Assembly: GCA_009792885.1 (NCBI GenBank)
Contig: WMCF01000110.1
Location: 1,428,408-1,492,407, forward strand
DNA from: Eremophila alpestris peregrina
Taxonomy: Eukaryota > Chordata > Aves > Passeriformes > Alaudidae
Direction: 5' to 3'
DNA length: 64,000 nt
Below, piece by piece: positions 27,201 through 42,558 of the stretch. Below the pieces are notes generated by a model. It was given only the letters and a program-made list of their open reading frames with translations, was not told where the DNA came from and made no database searches. The position numbers and the translations under genes are program-made. How positions within the stretch are numbered: position 1 is the stretch's first letter; the number at the start of each line of letters is the position of its first letter.

Positions 27201-30200
27201 CTGGACAGTGGCAAGTTGAACATGAGCCAGCAGTGCTCTGGCAGCCAGGAGGGCCAAGTGTGTCCTGGGGTGCATCAGGCCCAGCATCAGCAGCTGGGCA
27301 AGGGAGGGGATTGTCCTGCTCTGCTCTGAGCTGGGGCAGCCTCACCTCCAGTGCTGGGGGCATTTTTGGGTGCCACAATGTAAGAAAGACATTAAACTAT
27401 TAGGCAGCGTGCAGAGGAGGGCCATGAGGATGATGTGAATGCCTTGAGGAAAAGCCGTATGAGGAGTGGCTGAGGTCACTGGGTCTCTTCAGCCTGGACA
27501 GGAGACTGAGGGGGGCCCTCACTGCAGTTACAACATCCTCATGAGGGGAAGAGGCACTTTCTGGTGCCCGGTGACAGGACTCGAGTAAATTGCATGAAGC
27601 TGAGTTTGGGCAGATTTAGTTTGGATATCAGGAAAAGATTTCTTACCCAGAGTGTGGCTGAGTGCTGCAACAGAGTCCTTCCGGGAAGTGCTCGCAGCAT
27701 GAGCCTGACAGAGTTCAAGAAGTGTTTGAACAATTCTCTCAGGCCCATGGTGTGATCCTTGGAGTGTTCTGTGCAGGGCCAGGTGTTGGAACCTGATGAT
27801 CCCTATGGGTCCCTTCCCACTCAGCATATTCTATGACTGTAAAGCAATCATAGCTGACATTTTTTCCCTCTCCTTATTATAGGGCAGGAGAATTCAACTA
27901 CTGTTACTCTACAAATTGTTCGAGAACAAGGATTTGTTGGAGATCTTGCTGTTCATTTGAGTACTGCACCGAACTTTGAACTGCCCCCCTCCAACCGAGC
28001 AACAGAAAATGAGGATTATATACTGGAAAAGAAAACAGTCATTATGGCAGAGAATGCATCAACAACTTCTGTCGTAGTCACTATTTTGCCTGTGAGTAGC
28101 TTAATAACTTCATTAGCTATTAATATATTTTAAGGAAATGGAAATGGTGCTGATTTTTTACTAGGAGTATGACTTAACATTCTAGAAATGGCTGTGCTGA
28201 GACTCTTGCAGCCACCTCTTTCAAAAAAACTTGCATACTCATCACTGCAGATGAGCCAAATTCTTTATTTTATTATAGCCCCAAAATTTACTTAAACTAA
28301 TGAGAAAGGAAAAAAGATTATGTATAGTCTTTAAATATATTTAGAATAGAGATACTGATTTTCAAGTCCTGGCTTGGTTCCTGAGATCTAGCTGACTTTC
28401 TTCTAGGTAGCAGTAACAGATGACAGCCAACATGCTTTCCACTTTTCCTGCACTTCTGGAATCTGATTTGTCAGCTTAGATTTCAAAATCTCAGCAAAAG
28501 TAGTCTTTTTCATTTTCCTGTGGCATGAAGCGAGGGATTGGTTATATGGTTCCAAATGCTGAGAAGTTTTGAACAGTTAACAACCCACAAGTAGTCAACT
28601 GTATTATAAACTTGCAATGTATCATTAAAAAAAATTCCAACATTTAAAACTTTTTTTTCAGGACAATATTCCAGAATTACAGGAAGGATTTATAATCAAT
28701 ATTACTGATGTGCAACTGATCACTTCTTCCTCTGAAGGTCAGCCAAGTGTGAAGAGGCTTGGATTAGAAATAGCTGAAATAACAATTGAAGAAAATGACG
28801 ATGCCAGAGGAATATTTAATTTTAATGTTACAAAAGTAAGTCTGAATGAAAAACATGTCAAGTATCATTCAAGCAAAACAGTCTGATTTCTCAGATGACT
28901 CCTGAAAATGTTCTGATAGGCTTTATAATACTAAATTGTTCTGGATAAAATGGCCAGATAGCAAAAAAACAATTCTTTCTTAAGAGGTTCATCACAAATA
29001 ATGCATAAAATTTATTAGGGAGCTGGCAGTGCTGAAACCAACATCATAAAAGGGGATCTGAGGAGGCCATCTAATCCAGATTTTTGCTCAGAGCCAGGTC
29101 AATGCTAAGGCCAGACCACTTTACAAGTAGTTATGTATTTCTTAATTTATTTTTACCTGTAAGTTAAAAAAAAAAAAAAAGGGGAAAAAGTTTGTTGAGA
29201 CACTCTGCAGTTTCTTTTTGAATGTACAGGATGTCACTGGAGTTGTTGTTGGTTACGAGGTACCACCACCACAGAATTTACTGAAACTCCCAGTTGTTCG
29301 ACAGGCTGGGAGGTTTGGGTCAGCAACTCTGTTCTGGGAAGCCATTCTTTCAACTGCCAGCTCTGAGGACTTCACTCCATCATTTGGAAACCTTACGTTT
29401 GCAGACGGGCAGGTATTCACTTGCTGAAAGTTTACCTGAATTTGGGTTACCAGCTTAAGATTTTTTCTGCATTTTGCTCTAGTACAATTTTCACTGAAAA
29501 CTATTATTAATGGCCTTATGCGCATGAATGATGCTCCCAGTTTCAGTTCTTTAACGTGGAAAACCAGAATATTCATAAGCATTGACCAAATAGGCTTGTG
29601 TATCTTTGATACTTTGGCAAGTGATGACATAATTTCTGATAGTAGACCCTGTTACACTGAAAATTTGTAGCAGAATCCATCTTCACTATGAATTATCAGA
29701 GTAAGCCTATATGTTTTCTTAGTTGTGTTCTACACATAATTTTAAATTTCATGCTGCATCTGAGAATACTTAGTGTACACAAAGGATTTTGATTTTAAGT
29801 GAATATAAGCGGTCTTTAACAAAGGGGAAGGTATATATATAATGTGCAGGATTTTGGCTGCATACTGACAATATTGTCAACATTCATTTTCTACTGAGTA
29901 CCAAAGCAGAGTAATCTGCTGTTTTTAACAAATAAGATCTACATTGATGGATGTAAAAATCACTAACTACTGAAATTATATCCTCTTATTGTAAATACAC
30001 AAACATAAAAAGAAACAAGTGAGCAATGTCTGTTTGTCTATTACTAGATATAATTTGCCTACTTTAAATTTTTTCAAGCAATTTACAGAATATTATAAAT
30101 GAAGCTTTGTTGCTTTTTTTTTTTTTTTCTTTATAACATTTCTACAGGCTACAGGAGAAATAGAAATTACAATCATAGATGACAATGAAGTTGAATTCCT

Positions 30201-33200
30201 TGAGATATTCAAAATTGCCCTGGTGAGGGTAACAGGTGGTGCAAGACTTGGGAATGACACCCTGGTAACTGTTGCTATTCCACCAAATGATTCCCCTGTT
30301 GGGGTATTCGGGTTTGAAGAAAAGAATGTGAGTTTGATTTAGGTTGCACTTATTTCTGCGAAAGCTGGAGAGCATGTTTGTGTCACTAGCATATAGCTGA
30401 TTTTTGTAAGCCTTCACTGCAATGGAAGACATGATTTCATTGAAATGGTATTAGTGCCTGTCTTCATCTAGCTGTGTAGGATGGTAGTAACAGTGAAAGT
30501 GCTGCTGCATAAATACAGATTTCTGCATGACTGAATCGATTTAATGCACTGTACTAACAATAGAGGACATCCTAGGTAGGATTTTTGATATATATTTGTA
30601 TAATCTGCATTACTGAAAGTAAAATCTGAAAAGAAATTACAAAGCATAGCTCATCTTAGTTCTTGCAGTGCTTCTGCTCTCCATTTTGCTGGTGCTGAGC
30701 ATGCTGGTGACATTGTCTGTAATTGTTCTGAATCATAGAGCATACAGAAATCACTTGAACGACTAATCTTTGCTAACAGGATTCAGCATACTCCTTACAC
30801 CTGTTATATTCCTGTTCATTTCCACTCCTGTTGTTCAGAATTGTCATTGATAACATTTTCTGTCGTTTATCTCAAAAATGTATCCATGTCAGTTGACATT
30901 ATCAATGCAGCTTTTGACTTTTTCAATGCAGCCTTTCCCACATTCTCCTTCTCTTTCTCCATCAGGTAACTGTGAAGGAGCCTCAGACACCTGATGACCC
31001 TGCTGCAGTTGTTTTGCTCAATGTAAGTCGAAGTCAGGGAGGACGAGGAGCAGTTGCAGTGTTATGGATTCTCGAGGAAGCCGCCAGACATGATCTGACC
31101 CCTCTAAATGGTACCCTTCATTTCAGTGAGGTATTTCAGACATTGCAACAACTTATTGCCTATTAGATATAGAAATACTTTCTTCTATATGTGTGTGTTT
31201 TCCGTGGTTGTTGTTACATGTTTTTAGAAGTAGGGGGTCACTAAGTATTATACACTAGAAAAAGATCAGTTTGAGCTGTTGGGGTCAGCAGTATTCAAGC
31301 TTCTTTCAAGCTGTAAAGGAAAGCTGACATGCTCTTTTAATGCAGCATAATGTAATAATCAGGAATTTAATTCTTCAAATCTCCACCAATTTTACAATTA
31401 GAAAAGAGGAATTGAAATCTACTGAATATAAATAATGATTACAGAAACTCTTAGTCCACTACAGTATCAGGCATCTTGAAAAGAAAATTTATATTGAAAG
31501 GGTGAGAAAGAAAAATGAATGCTTAAAATCTGCAGCTTAAAAAAAACTCAGAAAACACCCTAATAACTTTCAAACTACACAGTGTTATTTGATTTGTATT
31601 TCATGGCAGGTTAGAACTCTGAAGTCAGAGTTAAAATATTGAATACTGATACTAAGTTAATATTGATATTTTGCAGTCTACTCAAAATATTTAATGCAGA
31701 AAAGTATTTTAACAGAGCATATTCTATTTTCTCTGGGTACAAGCTTGTTTTTCATTAAATACATGGACATGCTGCTTGTTTTACATTGAATCAGCTGGAA
31801 AATAGATTTTTTTTTTTTTCTGGTAAAACCATCAGTATTCAGCAAAGTTTTGCTGTCCTTTCCCTTCTGGTAGGCTTTGACATTTTGTCCTGAACTTTTA
31901 TATATGCTTAAATATAAGCATACAACTGTGTGTGCATTGTATACTGAATTTATACCATTTCCCTCTGACAGAAATGTGGATTATGCAGAAATTTGACTAA
32001 TATATCTAATCTTAATAATGTGTTAATTCTAGAATATGTGTATGCTATTAAATATGTAGTTTCTGCATAGAAAGTTTCCTCCAAGTTGAAAACATCTGTG
32101 TGAATTCAATTTCAAAGGAATTTCAACTTTTATTGCTTTGAAAATAGAGAGAGTATTTTTAGGGTGGCACACAGTGTTTGGGAGACAATTTTTACTGTTT
32201 ATTAATCTCTGTGAAGAAATTTCAGCCAGATAAGAGATCTGATAATTTAAAAATACTAGAGAATATGTCAAGCATTTTTAACACTTGACATGTTACAAAA
32301 AGTTGGTTTTAATACTGTATTTTGTTTAATTTCATTTAAAATATATCCATGTCTTTCTGGTCTTTACGTGATGCAGACTGAGTTCCAGAAGCTGATTATT
32401 TTACACGCAATACAAGATGATCTGCTGGAGGGGAATGAAACATTTACCATTCAGCTGGTCTCTACTGGTGATGCAGAGATATCCCCTGTACATGGTAAAG
32501 AGTTAATTTAGTATCTTCTGGTTTTAGATATTCCATATGAGAACTATTCTAAGTCTGTTCATTGTATTTTAGTCTGCAGTGCTTAAGTGTTTTGTGTGCA
32601 GCTAGTTGGCCACAATTTTGAATATCAGTCTTTTTCCCTAAGTCGCTTGTCTGAGGAAGCCAAGGAGAGTTTCATAGGCCCTCTATGAAGCTGATGTTTA
32701 ACCAGCCATGTCACAAAATTTATGAAAAGTAGCTCATTGCTTAGTTTTCATTTACCATGAGAAGCACTGTTCTCTTCATAGGTGTTGCAACCATAATTAT
32801 TATGGGAGATGAAGGAGCTTCTGGGGTGGTTGGGATAGCCCATTCATCCAAGCACATTTTGATTGGAGAACCTTCAGGAAATTATAATGGAACTGCTCTT
32901 ATTAGGTGGGTATATCTCTCATTTTTTCAAAGAAAGTACAACAACCCAGATTCAAAAGCTGTGAGACTCCACATTTGGCAAGAATTTATTGAATACTGTA
33001 TTTTATTATAATTTTTATTATCAGAACTATTTTATAAGCTAGGTGATTGGTATTCAGGAATGGCAGAATTTACCATGTGTATCTCCTTTCAGTATTAATG
33101 GGAAGGTCCAAATATTCCTTTCTGTCTTAAAGTTATTTACAACATCGATGCACCAAAGGAAAGATGATCTTAATCAAAGGCAAGTGGTAAGGAAATGAGA

Positions 33201-36200
33201 CATTTGAAGGTGCTTTGTGCTTTCTAGAATTTGATTCAGGATTTGTGCCTGAATAGTATTTCAGCAAATTGCTATGTTCTAGAATAAACAATATGGGAAT
33301 GGAGTTTGTGGTGGAAACAAGATGCAGTTGTTTTATTCAGTCAACTGAAAACAGAATGAAGAGTTTTAGATTCTTAGAAGAATCTTCTAAGAGCATTGAC
33401 AAAAAAGATTATGACACTTCCAGGAAATATAAAGCAGCTGTAAAGTACCAGCTTCTGGTACTGGCCCAAGAAGCTCAAAAGACAAAGTGATGCTTTGTGC
33501 AAGAAGTAGTTTAAGATGGTATTATGTGCAGAATGGGCAGACAAATCTTTACTGTGAGTTATTTCACCAAGTATGGTTTTAGACAAGTAGCAGACGGAAC
33601 ATATCTCAGAAAATCTCAAAGAAGTATTCTTGCATCCTACATCTGCCTTATAGATCAAATTGCCCCTGGCATTACCCTGACATCCAATTTCCCTTTTATT
33701 TTGCATATCTATCTCTGGAACAGCAGAATAGAACCAAGAGAAATCAGTTTTCAAATCACATCTTTGGGCTACACATGGAAAGAAACTTGAAAGACCTCTT
33801 GGTTAAAATAAAACTGAGATGCCTGCCAACACAGAGAAATAAAAGAGAACTTCAAAGATGGTCGGAAAATTCCGTGAAAAGGGAATTCTCATGTTCTTAG
33901 TAGTGATTAAGTACATTAAAACTCAAGCTTTCATAGTGCTGATAACATTTCCTCCATGCACAACAGTATGATATACTTTCTCTGTATTGGATATTAAATA
34001 CTAAAGGTAAAAATAAAATCTGTGTTTGTGTCCTTACCTGCAGCCTGGTACGTGGCCCAGGGATTTTTGGGGAGATCATAATATATTGGAATATAACACC
34101 TCCTCATCAGACAGAATTTATTGAGGTATCGGGGACCTTGACCATGCGAGATAGGCAGTCTGCAGCAGTTGTTCTAATACAGGTATACAAGAGATCTGAT
34201 ACCAGTAGCTATTTCAAGTACTTCCTTTTACTTTCCTAGGATCTTGGCTAGAATTTAGTTGTACGTCTCTCCCCGGAAATGGTTTAAATCCTTTTAGCTG
34301 TTATTGGATCTTTCCTGTAGGCTGTAGATGACAACTGTCCTGAGGAGAAGCATTACTACCAGTTCCAACTAACTGGAATCAGTAATGGAGGACTCATAAA
34401 TGAATCCAGCAGCACAGCAAATATTACCATGGCCGCCAGTGATTATCCATATGGAGAGTTTACGTTTTCCCAGGAACTATTGCAAACAACAGAAGATGAA
34501 AAATGGGTATTGGATTAAAATTCTTTCTCATGTAAAATTACTCATAGATATCAACATTGTTGCTAGAGTTATGTTCAACTTTAGAAAGAAAAGAAATCAT
34601 TCTCTAAAATGACTGAGGCTATCTGCTAAATTATGTGTACTCTGTACTTCATAAATCATATTGGTGTTACCTGACAGAGCCATTGAAAAGGTGCCTTAAG
34701 AACATCTCCTAAAGACAACTGTAACAGAAAACAAAGCCATTTAAAAGAGTTAATATTCTCTTTCCCTCAGGTTAACATCACTATTGTGCGTTCCAGGGGA
34801 TCCTATGGCAGAGTGCGTGTTTGCTTTCAGATAATAAATGGGACTGCAGAGGAAGGGATGGATTTTACTCTCACAGTAAGGGAAATGGTGTTTGAACCAG
34901 AGGAGGAAAGTAAAATTATTTTGATTGAAATTCATGATGATGATCTTCCTGAAGGTCCTGAAAACTTTTCATTGATGATTACTGAAGTGGAACTCCAAGG
35001 AAGGTAAAGTTAATATTACCAGTTGATTTGTTAAAATCAGCAAAACAAACAAGAAAACAAACTATATTTGGATTCTGATCTACCTGACTAAAGTCACTGA
35101 TAGACATTTCATCTGTTTTTACTGTAAAACTTTGCAAGAAAGCTGTTCATAATATAAAATGGATGTATGGTAGACCAATTATTTTAACATTAGTATAAAT
35201 ATGTTGCTGATTAAGATTTATTAAAGCTTAAAATCCATACATTATATACAAATTGTCAAGTTGCAAGAAGTTTCAATAAAAAGATGAAATGAGAAAGAAT
35301 AAATACAGATACACATTTCTAGGAATAAACTGCTATTCTTGCAAAAATAATAATATGAAAAATGTGACAAAAAAGTATTCAGTAATAACTGTCAGAAAAT
35401 AAAGTTATTTGCTGTAATTGACAAATTGTCACACATACATCTTTATACTTTCACAAGAAGTTTAAAATGTATTTTTATGTTTGATTGTTTTTTATGTTCT
35501 TGCAAGTGGATTTGATTTTTCTGTAAGAGAGAATGGTCTACAGGTGGATCAACCTCCAATAATAGGGAATATCTCCACAGTATGTGTCACTATTGCAAAA
35601 AATGACAATGCTGAAGGTGTCATAGAATTTGATTCACAGTATGTCCTTCTAGAGGGTAAGTTTACCTTAGGTTCTCACTATAGTTTAGAAGATAAGGCTA
35701 TGACATGAATTTTGAAATAATCTAACTTCTTAATTATTTTTATAGTGGAAGAGGATGCTGGATTAATCATGATTCCTGTTTTGAGAAAGCATGGAACTTA
35801 TGGAAATGTCACAGCTGATTTTCTTTCTCGAAGTATTTCTGCACTTCCTGATGGTGTTGACTATGTCATTCATAATAATACTGTAATTTTTTATCATGGA
35901 CAGAACCAGTCTTTTATTTATATCTCTATTATAAATGATGAAGAAAGGTAATTAAATTTTCAGATATTTATTCACCAATTTACTTCTGATAAAGCCATTT
36001 TTAGCATGCACTAAAAAATCTACACATATGCATGTATAGAGCTGGAATTGACAAACAAATTTCTGCAGAGTTAAAAAAATCACCCAAGGGAGAAAATCAC
36101 TTAAAGGGGAGGAAAGAAACTGTTACATTAGTGTCATATTTCTTGTTAAACAGTATGCAATCAAATATGACTTTAAATTACATTATAAGAAATGTTGGTG

Positions 36201-39200
36201 TCAACAGTACTGCTATGAAGAATAAAATATTTTTCCATATTTTTGTTTAATTTAACAATAGTAGAAAATTATGATAGAATTTCAGAATGGTGATATCTGA
36301 AGTACTTTTATTACAGATATCACCATTCTATGTAAATAGAAGGAATCTTCTGCATTGCACCGTTGGAGAGGATTTCTTTTTTCCTTTAAACAGATCCATT
36401 CAGATGTATAATTGAATTACTGAGTACAATTTTAATATTTTTCCTTTCTCTCAGATATCTCAGAATGTCTTTTTCTTCTTCTGTGCAGTGAATTTGCAGA
36501 GCAGTTTGAAATCCAACTGACAGGAGCCACTGGTGGAGCAGTCCTGGGGCTCCACCTGGTGAGCCAGATCACCATTGCAAAAAGTGACTCTCCCCAGGGC
36601 ATGGTCCGATTCCTCAACCAAAGCCAAATTTTTCTTCCCAACCCTGATGCTACCACAACAGTGTCCCTGGTGGTGGAAAGGACTGGGCGGTTGGTGGAGG
36701 CACAGGTGGGTCTTGCTTGTCAACGTTTTCCAGTGGCTGTGTCAAAAAGCTCCTGCATTTTGCTTTGAGAGCTTTCTTAGTGACTGACTTCTAATAGGAT
36801 AATTACAGCTTTTTATTAAACATTAATTGTGTGTAGCTGCAGTATAACAGAAAATGTTGCTACCCTTTTAAAATCCTCCTTCTCCTCCTGCTTGCCTTCT
36901 TTTATTATGGTGTTTGGTACATTGTTTTGAATTAGCTTCTAATCCCACCAGAATTATAGATAACTTCATATACTACTACTAGTTTAATTTAAGTCAGGAA
37001 ATTGCTTACTATGAGTTTTCTAGAGTATTTTTTAACTTTATACAGGCCACTTATAAAGTGAAGGTGTAAATATAAAACAAATTGGGCCTTTCACAGGCTT
37101 GTCAAATAATTGGAAAATTTGCTTTAAAAGCCATGAACTCCTTGTCTCCACATATAAAAATTGCCTCGGTCATTGACTTTTTCTAGAAGTCATTGGAGAA
37201 AAGTGGAAAACACTTAAGTTACCAAAATAGTATTTGTAATTTCCTGAATATGACCTCCTTAAAAGCAATCTCATTTGTGGGAATTGCTAGAAATGCTGTA
37301 GCCTTTAATCAGGCTGAAGAAATATGAAAGATTGATATTTTCCATCATAATCTGAAGGTTTAAAAACCTTTTTATTAAAAAATATTTGTGATTTTTAGAC
37401 TTGACATCACACTTCAAAGGGAAATGGTTTTGATCATGAGTACTCATGGGAAGTTTTGCGAAACAAGTCATGAAAGAGAAGGAAATAGACACTGGCATAT
37501 GTGATTCTTGCTATATGCTGAAGAAATCTTAGTTTCTTTTCTATTTCTAACACCTAGAATTTAATAAACTGGCATTGGGACTAACACTTTAGAATTCCCA
37601 TTTATAAATGGTCATGTTTACTTTTTCAAAGGTGTCTATATTTTGCCCATAGAATTAATTATTACTATTTTTTATCTTGAATTAGCATCAAAGATTTAAA
37701 CATAGCTAAGCACTTTTGGTACTCTGCCACTTCTTCCCTTGGGAAGCTGTTATAATATACCACCCCTCTAAATCTGAAACTGATCTCTTCCACAGATTAA
37801 CTGGTACATTTTGGGACCCAATTCAGAAGAGATTTTGTCTCCTCTGAATAGTGACATTGGTGACCCTGTGAATGGATCATTCTATTTTGAAGAAGGAGAA
37901 GGAGGCCTGAGAACAATTAATCTACAAATCTATCCTCATGAAGACGTTGAAGTTCAGGAAACCTTCATTATTCGACTGAGCGTTATGAAAGGTGAAACAG
38001 AAATAGATTCTAAGGCAAACAGCGTTACATTAATAGTAAGTTATTACTGCTTCTCTTTCTCCAGAGATTTTTGTTGATATTGGTATTTATCTTGCAAAGC
38101 TTTTAAAAATTAATCACAATGATTACTTAGCAATATAGCTTTTTTGACCTTTGTATTATTTTGGTATATTATGTTCAATTCTGAAAGAAAAAGGGCAGAG
38201 AATCTATCGGTAAAAATTTATATGAAAGTGCTGAGCTGGTTCCCTTATTTGCAGTTTTCTATAGCTCTCTTTGAAGAGAGCATGGATTGAGCCCACATTT
38301 TTATATGTCAATATGTTTGTCATCTGTTGTGGTTTAAACCCAGCTGGAAATTAAACCTTCTCAACTTCTTCCTCTAAATCCTTTTGTGAAAGGGAGACAA
38401 AAAGCAGGGTTTCTCAGTCAAGACAAGAGAAATTTACTTGAAAACACAAATGAAATGAGAAAGAAACAGTAACAGCAACAATATTAATGGCAAAGGTATT
38501 CAATAGAGAGGGTGATTTACATACAAAATGTCCACTGAGACAAAGACAAAATGTCTTTTTCCCCTGAGCAAATGAAAAACAATGATGGATAAATCATTCA
38601 TGCACACACTCCTCCCCAGATCCTGAGACAGCAAAAACCAGTGATGGACAAACTCTCCAGGCTGGACTGCTTGGCCTGCACCAGCCATCATGTGTGTGGG
38701 TGGGGTAGATAAGAGCAATCTGAGCACGCCCACACAGCACCAGGCTCCTACACCTCAGCAGGTGCAAATAGGACATTGTCATACTTGACATCTTCTTCAG
38801 AGGAATGGAGATAATCTGACTTCCCACAGTGCAACAGATATGCAGACATTTTTGAGCCCTCAAAAAAAAAATCTCTCCTAGAAATTGTTTTTATTTTATT
38901 ACCTGATCTGTAAGGTGTTGATGGAATTAGCTCTTATTCCCACAGTCCCCTTCAGGAAGAGAGGTTACCCCAAATTCCTGTGGCAGGTGATGTTTCACAT
39001 CATCAGTGGTGGATGAGCTCTCTTTCCCATAGCACTGAGTTTGCAAACTGATAGTGTTAGAAGAGTTTCTATATACTAGCTCAAGGTACCTGAGCATTTC
39101 CTGCTTTGGAATCAAAATATTCAGAGGCAGCATTTGAAATAAAACTCTGTTCTTTTCCTTTTTGGACACGAGAACTGAAAACTGAAAAAGGGTTTTTCTC

Positions 39201-42200
39201 TGCTGTTTTTAGAACTAACAGATATATGCCCCTGTAGCATCTAGCAGTGATAATCACAGTGGTTTGAGCAAGAATGCAACTCACACTACATTTTAAGTTT
39301 TTTAAATGATTCATTTACATTTTTACAGATAGAGAAGTTTGGTGATCCCAATGGAATTGTACAGTTTGCTCCTGAATCATTAACTGAGAGTAACTATGAA
39401 GAACCGTCAGGAGACGAAGGGCCACAAAATATTACACTGCTTGTCAAACGAATTCAAGGCATTCTAGGGAACATAACGGTATTCTCTCTCTTTTCCTAAT
39501 AAACAATATTATCTGAAATCATCCTCAGTGTCAATGTATGGCAAAATATCTCATTTTGTGGTTTTCAATTGCTTGTTTCTCAAATTAATTCTTTTAAATG
39601 TTGCCTTTTAGACTGAATTTAGGAAGGGCTTAGCCCAAGTGTTTGTGGTTTTGAGAATAAAATTCAGTCTTCCCTGGTCTCAGGGAAATAAAAGAAAAAC
39701 AATACTGCAGTACTGCTCTCACTTTCTTTCTCTTCCCATTTGCTTTTGATAGAACAGAAGAGACTGTATTTTCATAGTGAGGTGTCTTTATATCATTGCA
39801 CTTCACTTTTTTAGACAGAATCAGACTTTTCTGAACCATCATGCGCATTGGTTTTTTTACCAAAGTTGTTTAGAAGTCAACATTTAACCAGAACTCATTT
39901 AATTTAAAATAAATTATTCAAGTAATAGAAGCATCTGCTGTGTTTAATGAGAGTTCTTCATTCATTTCATATGTGAGGAATATTGGAAACAGAAAAAACA
40001 AGGGTTTGGTGTGAAAATAGAAATACGCTTTGAAAAATGTTCATAAATTCCACATAGTTTTACATAAATCTTCTGAAACTAGACAAAGGGAATATTTATA
40101 TTTGTAGCACTGTTAATGAAATAACATACTCTTTTGAAAGATAGTCTGTGTGATATTGTTCCTATGCATACTCAAAACAATTTTTATTTTACCCTTTTAA
40201 AACAGTCTCTTCCATATCCTGTGTATTCTGAAACTTGACTATGCAAGCTTCTGACTTTGGAGGTAATTCATCTTTGTTTTATGTTTTGCATTGTCTATAC
40301 TAATTTCAGGTTTACTGGGAAATACATAGTGAATCTGACATCACAGGTGATTTTCTTGAGACAGAGGGATCTGTTGTCATTGCTGACCAGCAGAGTACAG
40401 CTGAGATCATCATCTACCTGTTACCTGATGATGTTCCAGAACTGGATGAAAACTATGAGGTACAGCTGATTTCAGTGGAAGGTGGAGCAGATTTAGACCA
40501 CGAGAAAGGGATTTCAAAAATCAGAGTGTTTGCAAATGACGATCCTTACGGGGTGTTTGCCCTGCACTCTGATCAGCAGTCAGTACTGGTAGGAAAAGCC
40601 CTGGATCGGTATGTTCAGGTTAATGTGACTCGGCATGCTGGGACATTTGGAGAAGTGGTGGTCGAGTACCGTGTCATATCCCCTCATGATGAAGCACTGA
40701 TTGAACCCGAGAATGAGGTGGGACTCCTCACAGTAAAGGATGGTGCCCGCTTTGGAGTAAAAAAAGTGCCAATAAGCAACCAGGTGTGTATAATTCTTTT
40801 AGCTCCTATGATATTTATTGTTTCCATTTGTTTCACCAAAATACAAATGAGATACAAAACTCTCTCTAGTATCTGTGAAGAAGCAGAAAAGAGAGTTTTT
40901 GTATTATGGATTTCCTCTTTATGGAGTAGAGCTGGAATTGAAAATCACATTTTCTGATAGTAATTGCAAAATCATTGCTATGCATGTGTTCAATTATTTA
41001 ACGTTTCCTTACATTGTTGTTTTGTGTTACTGTCAGTTCCATATCTTATTATTATATGTATGCAAATGTTTTCTTAATTTCCTTTTGGATTGTAAATAGT
41101 GATCTGTCATTTGTGACCAATGAAGAAGATGAATGTACCTGCAGTCTTCTGTGTTTCCTTGTTGTTCGTCATTATTATCACTGTCTTACGTCCACCCTTA
41201 CATGCTCTTACAACCATCTTAAATATTTTTAATCCTAAGGATTTAAATCAAGCTAAGGCCCAGTGTGTCAGATACAACTTTTTAAAATGGCAATGGTTGC
41301 TTTACAAACTCACATTCCAGCAAACTGGCAGATTGCTTTTACAATATTGATGGCTTAGCTGTAATTCTTTGAGAAACATCATCAACAAAACACTTGTCTT
41401 GAAAATGCTGCCTTGTATGTAAGCAAACAAAATCTGCAGGTTGTTTTGTTAATTATTTGAACTGTTGGATAACATGTTTTTAGTGGAATTAAATTCCTAC
41501 CTTTTTAATTAAATTCTCTTTCTCAAAGGCATTTATTTTACTGGGCTTGAATTTTACTCTGGAACTGACTAATGTAAGCCTGGTTGGGGGAAGTGCCAAG
41601 GATGTGCCTAAAATATTAGGAATAGCAAAGTCTGCCGTGTTGCTTATTCCTGAGGAAGCTGCCAATTCACAGGTCAGTAGCCTGGTTATGGTGTCATGTT
41701 CCTAGCACAGAAGAAAGGTACACTTCACTACAGAAGGTACCTGTTATAAGAACTCAGTAAAGTTTTCTTTGTAATCAGTATGACAAGTAATAATAATATT
41801 ATTACTTGCACTGTATGTTATTCTTTCTTTTGATACAAATTCTTATAGAAATGTTTTAATACAGTTGGAAAAGGCCTCTTCACTATAAAATGTAAGCAGG
41901 GTGAATATTTACATGAAATGGGAGTTCTAAGACTTAAAGGAAAATAAGTAAATCTGGATGATGTTTCTATAAGTTTGGCAGTTCCAAAGCAGATAATAGC
42001 ATGTATTCAGTATTATGTGCAGAAAGAGATGAAATATATGCCGGGTTTTAATGCAGAAATCAGTAAATTTGGTAATCATTGAGTGGTAAATTTTCCATTT
42101 GTCTCATTTTGTATGAGAGTGAGAAAAAATAATTTGCCTACTTTAATATGTTATATGCGCTGCCATTCCCTTTTTTCATGTCAGGCATGATGAGGTTTTA

Positions 42201-42512
42201 ATGCTAAATTTTATTGATATTTTTACTTAATGATTTTAATTATCTTGAAACATTGTTGTAATTTTTAATTTACAATGAAACTTAAGTCAAAGAGTTTCTG
42301 CATGCACTGTTTACAGAAAGACTATTGTATACCATATACTACCATATATCCATTTATCATTGCTTTTAGAATATGCAAATTATCTTCACTCCTATTTGCT
42401 ACTCAGAGAAAAATAAAAGTAGATCACAGTAGCAAGAATAATTTTGTGGCCAGTGTCATAGGGCAGCAACTTACTTTTCACTGGATACACAATTAATAAC
42501 TTATTTTAGACC

Positions 42513-42558
<46 letters not shown>

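Noticed and set aside
33269..33790. Open frames of 73-126 codons in the intron after exon 28
   Set aside because: Composition is not protein-like, there is no match to the expected receptor sequence, and exons 28 and 29 already join in phase.
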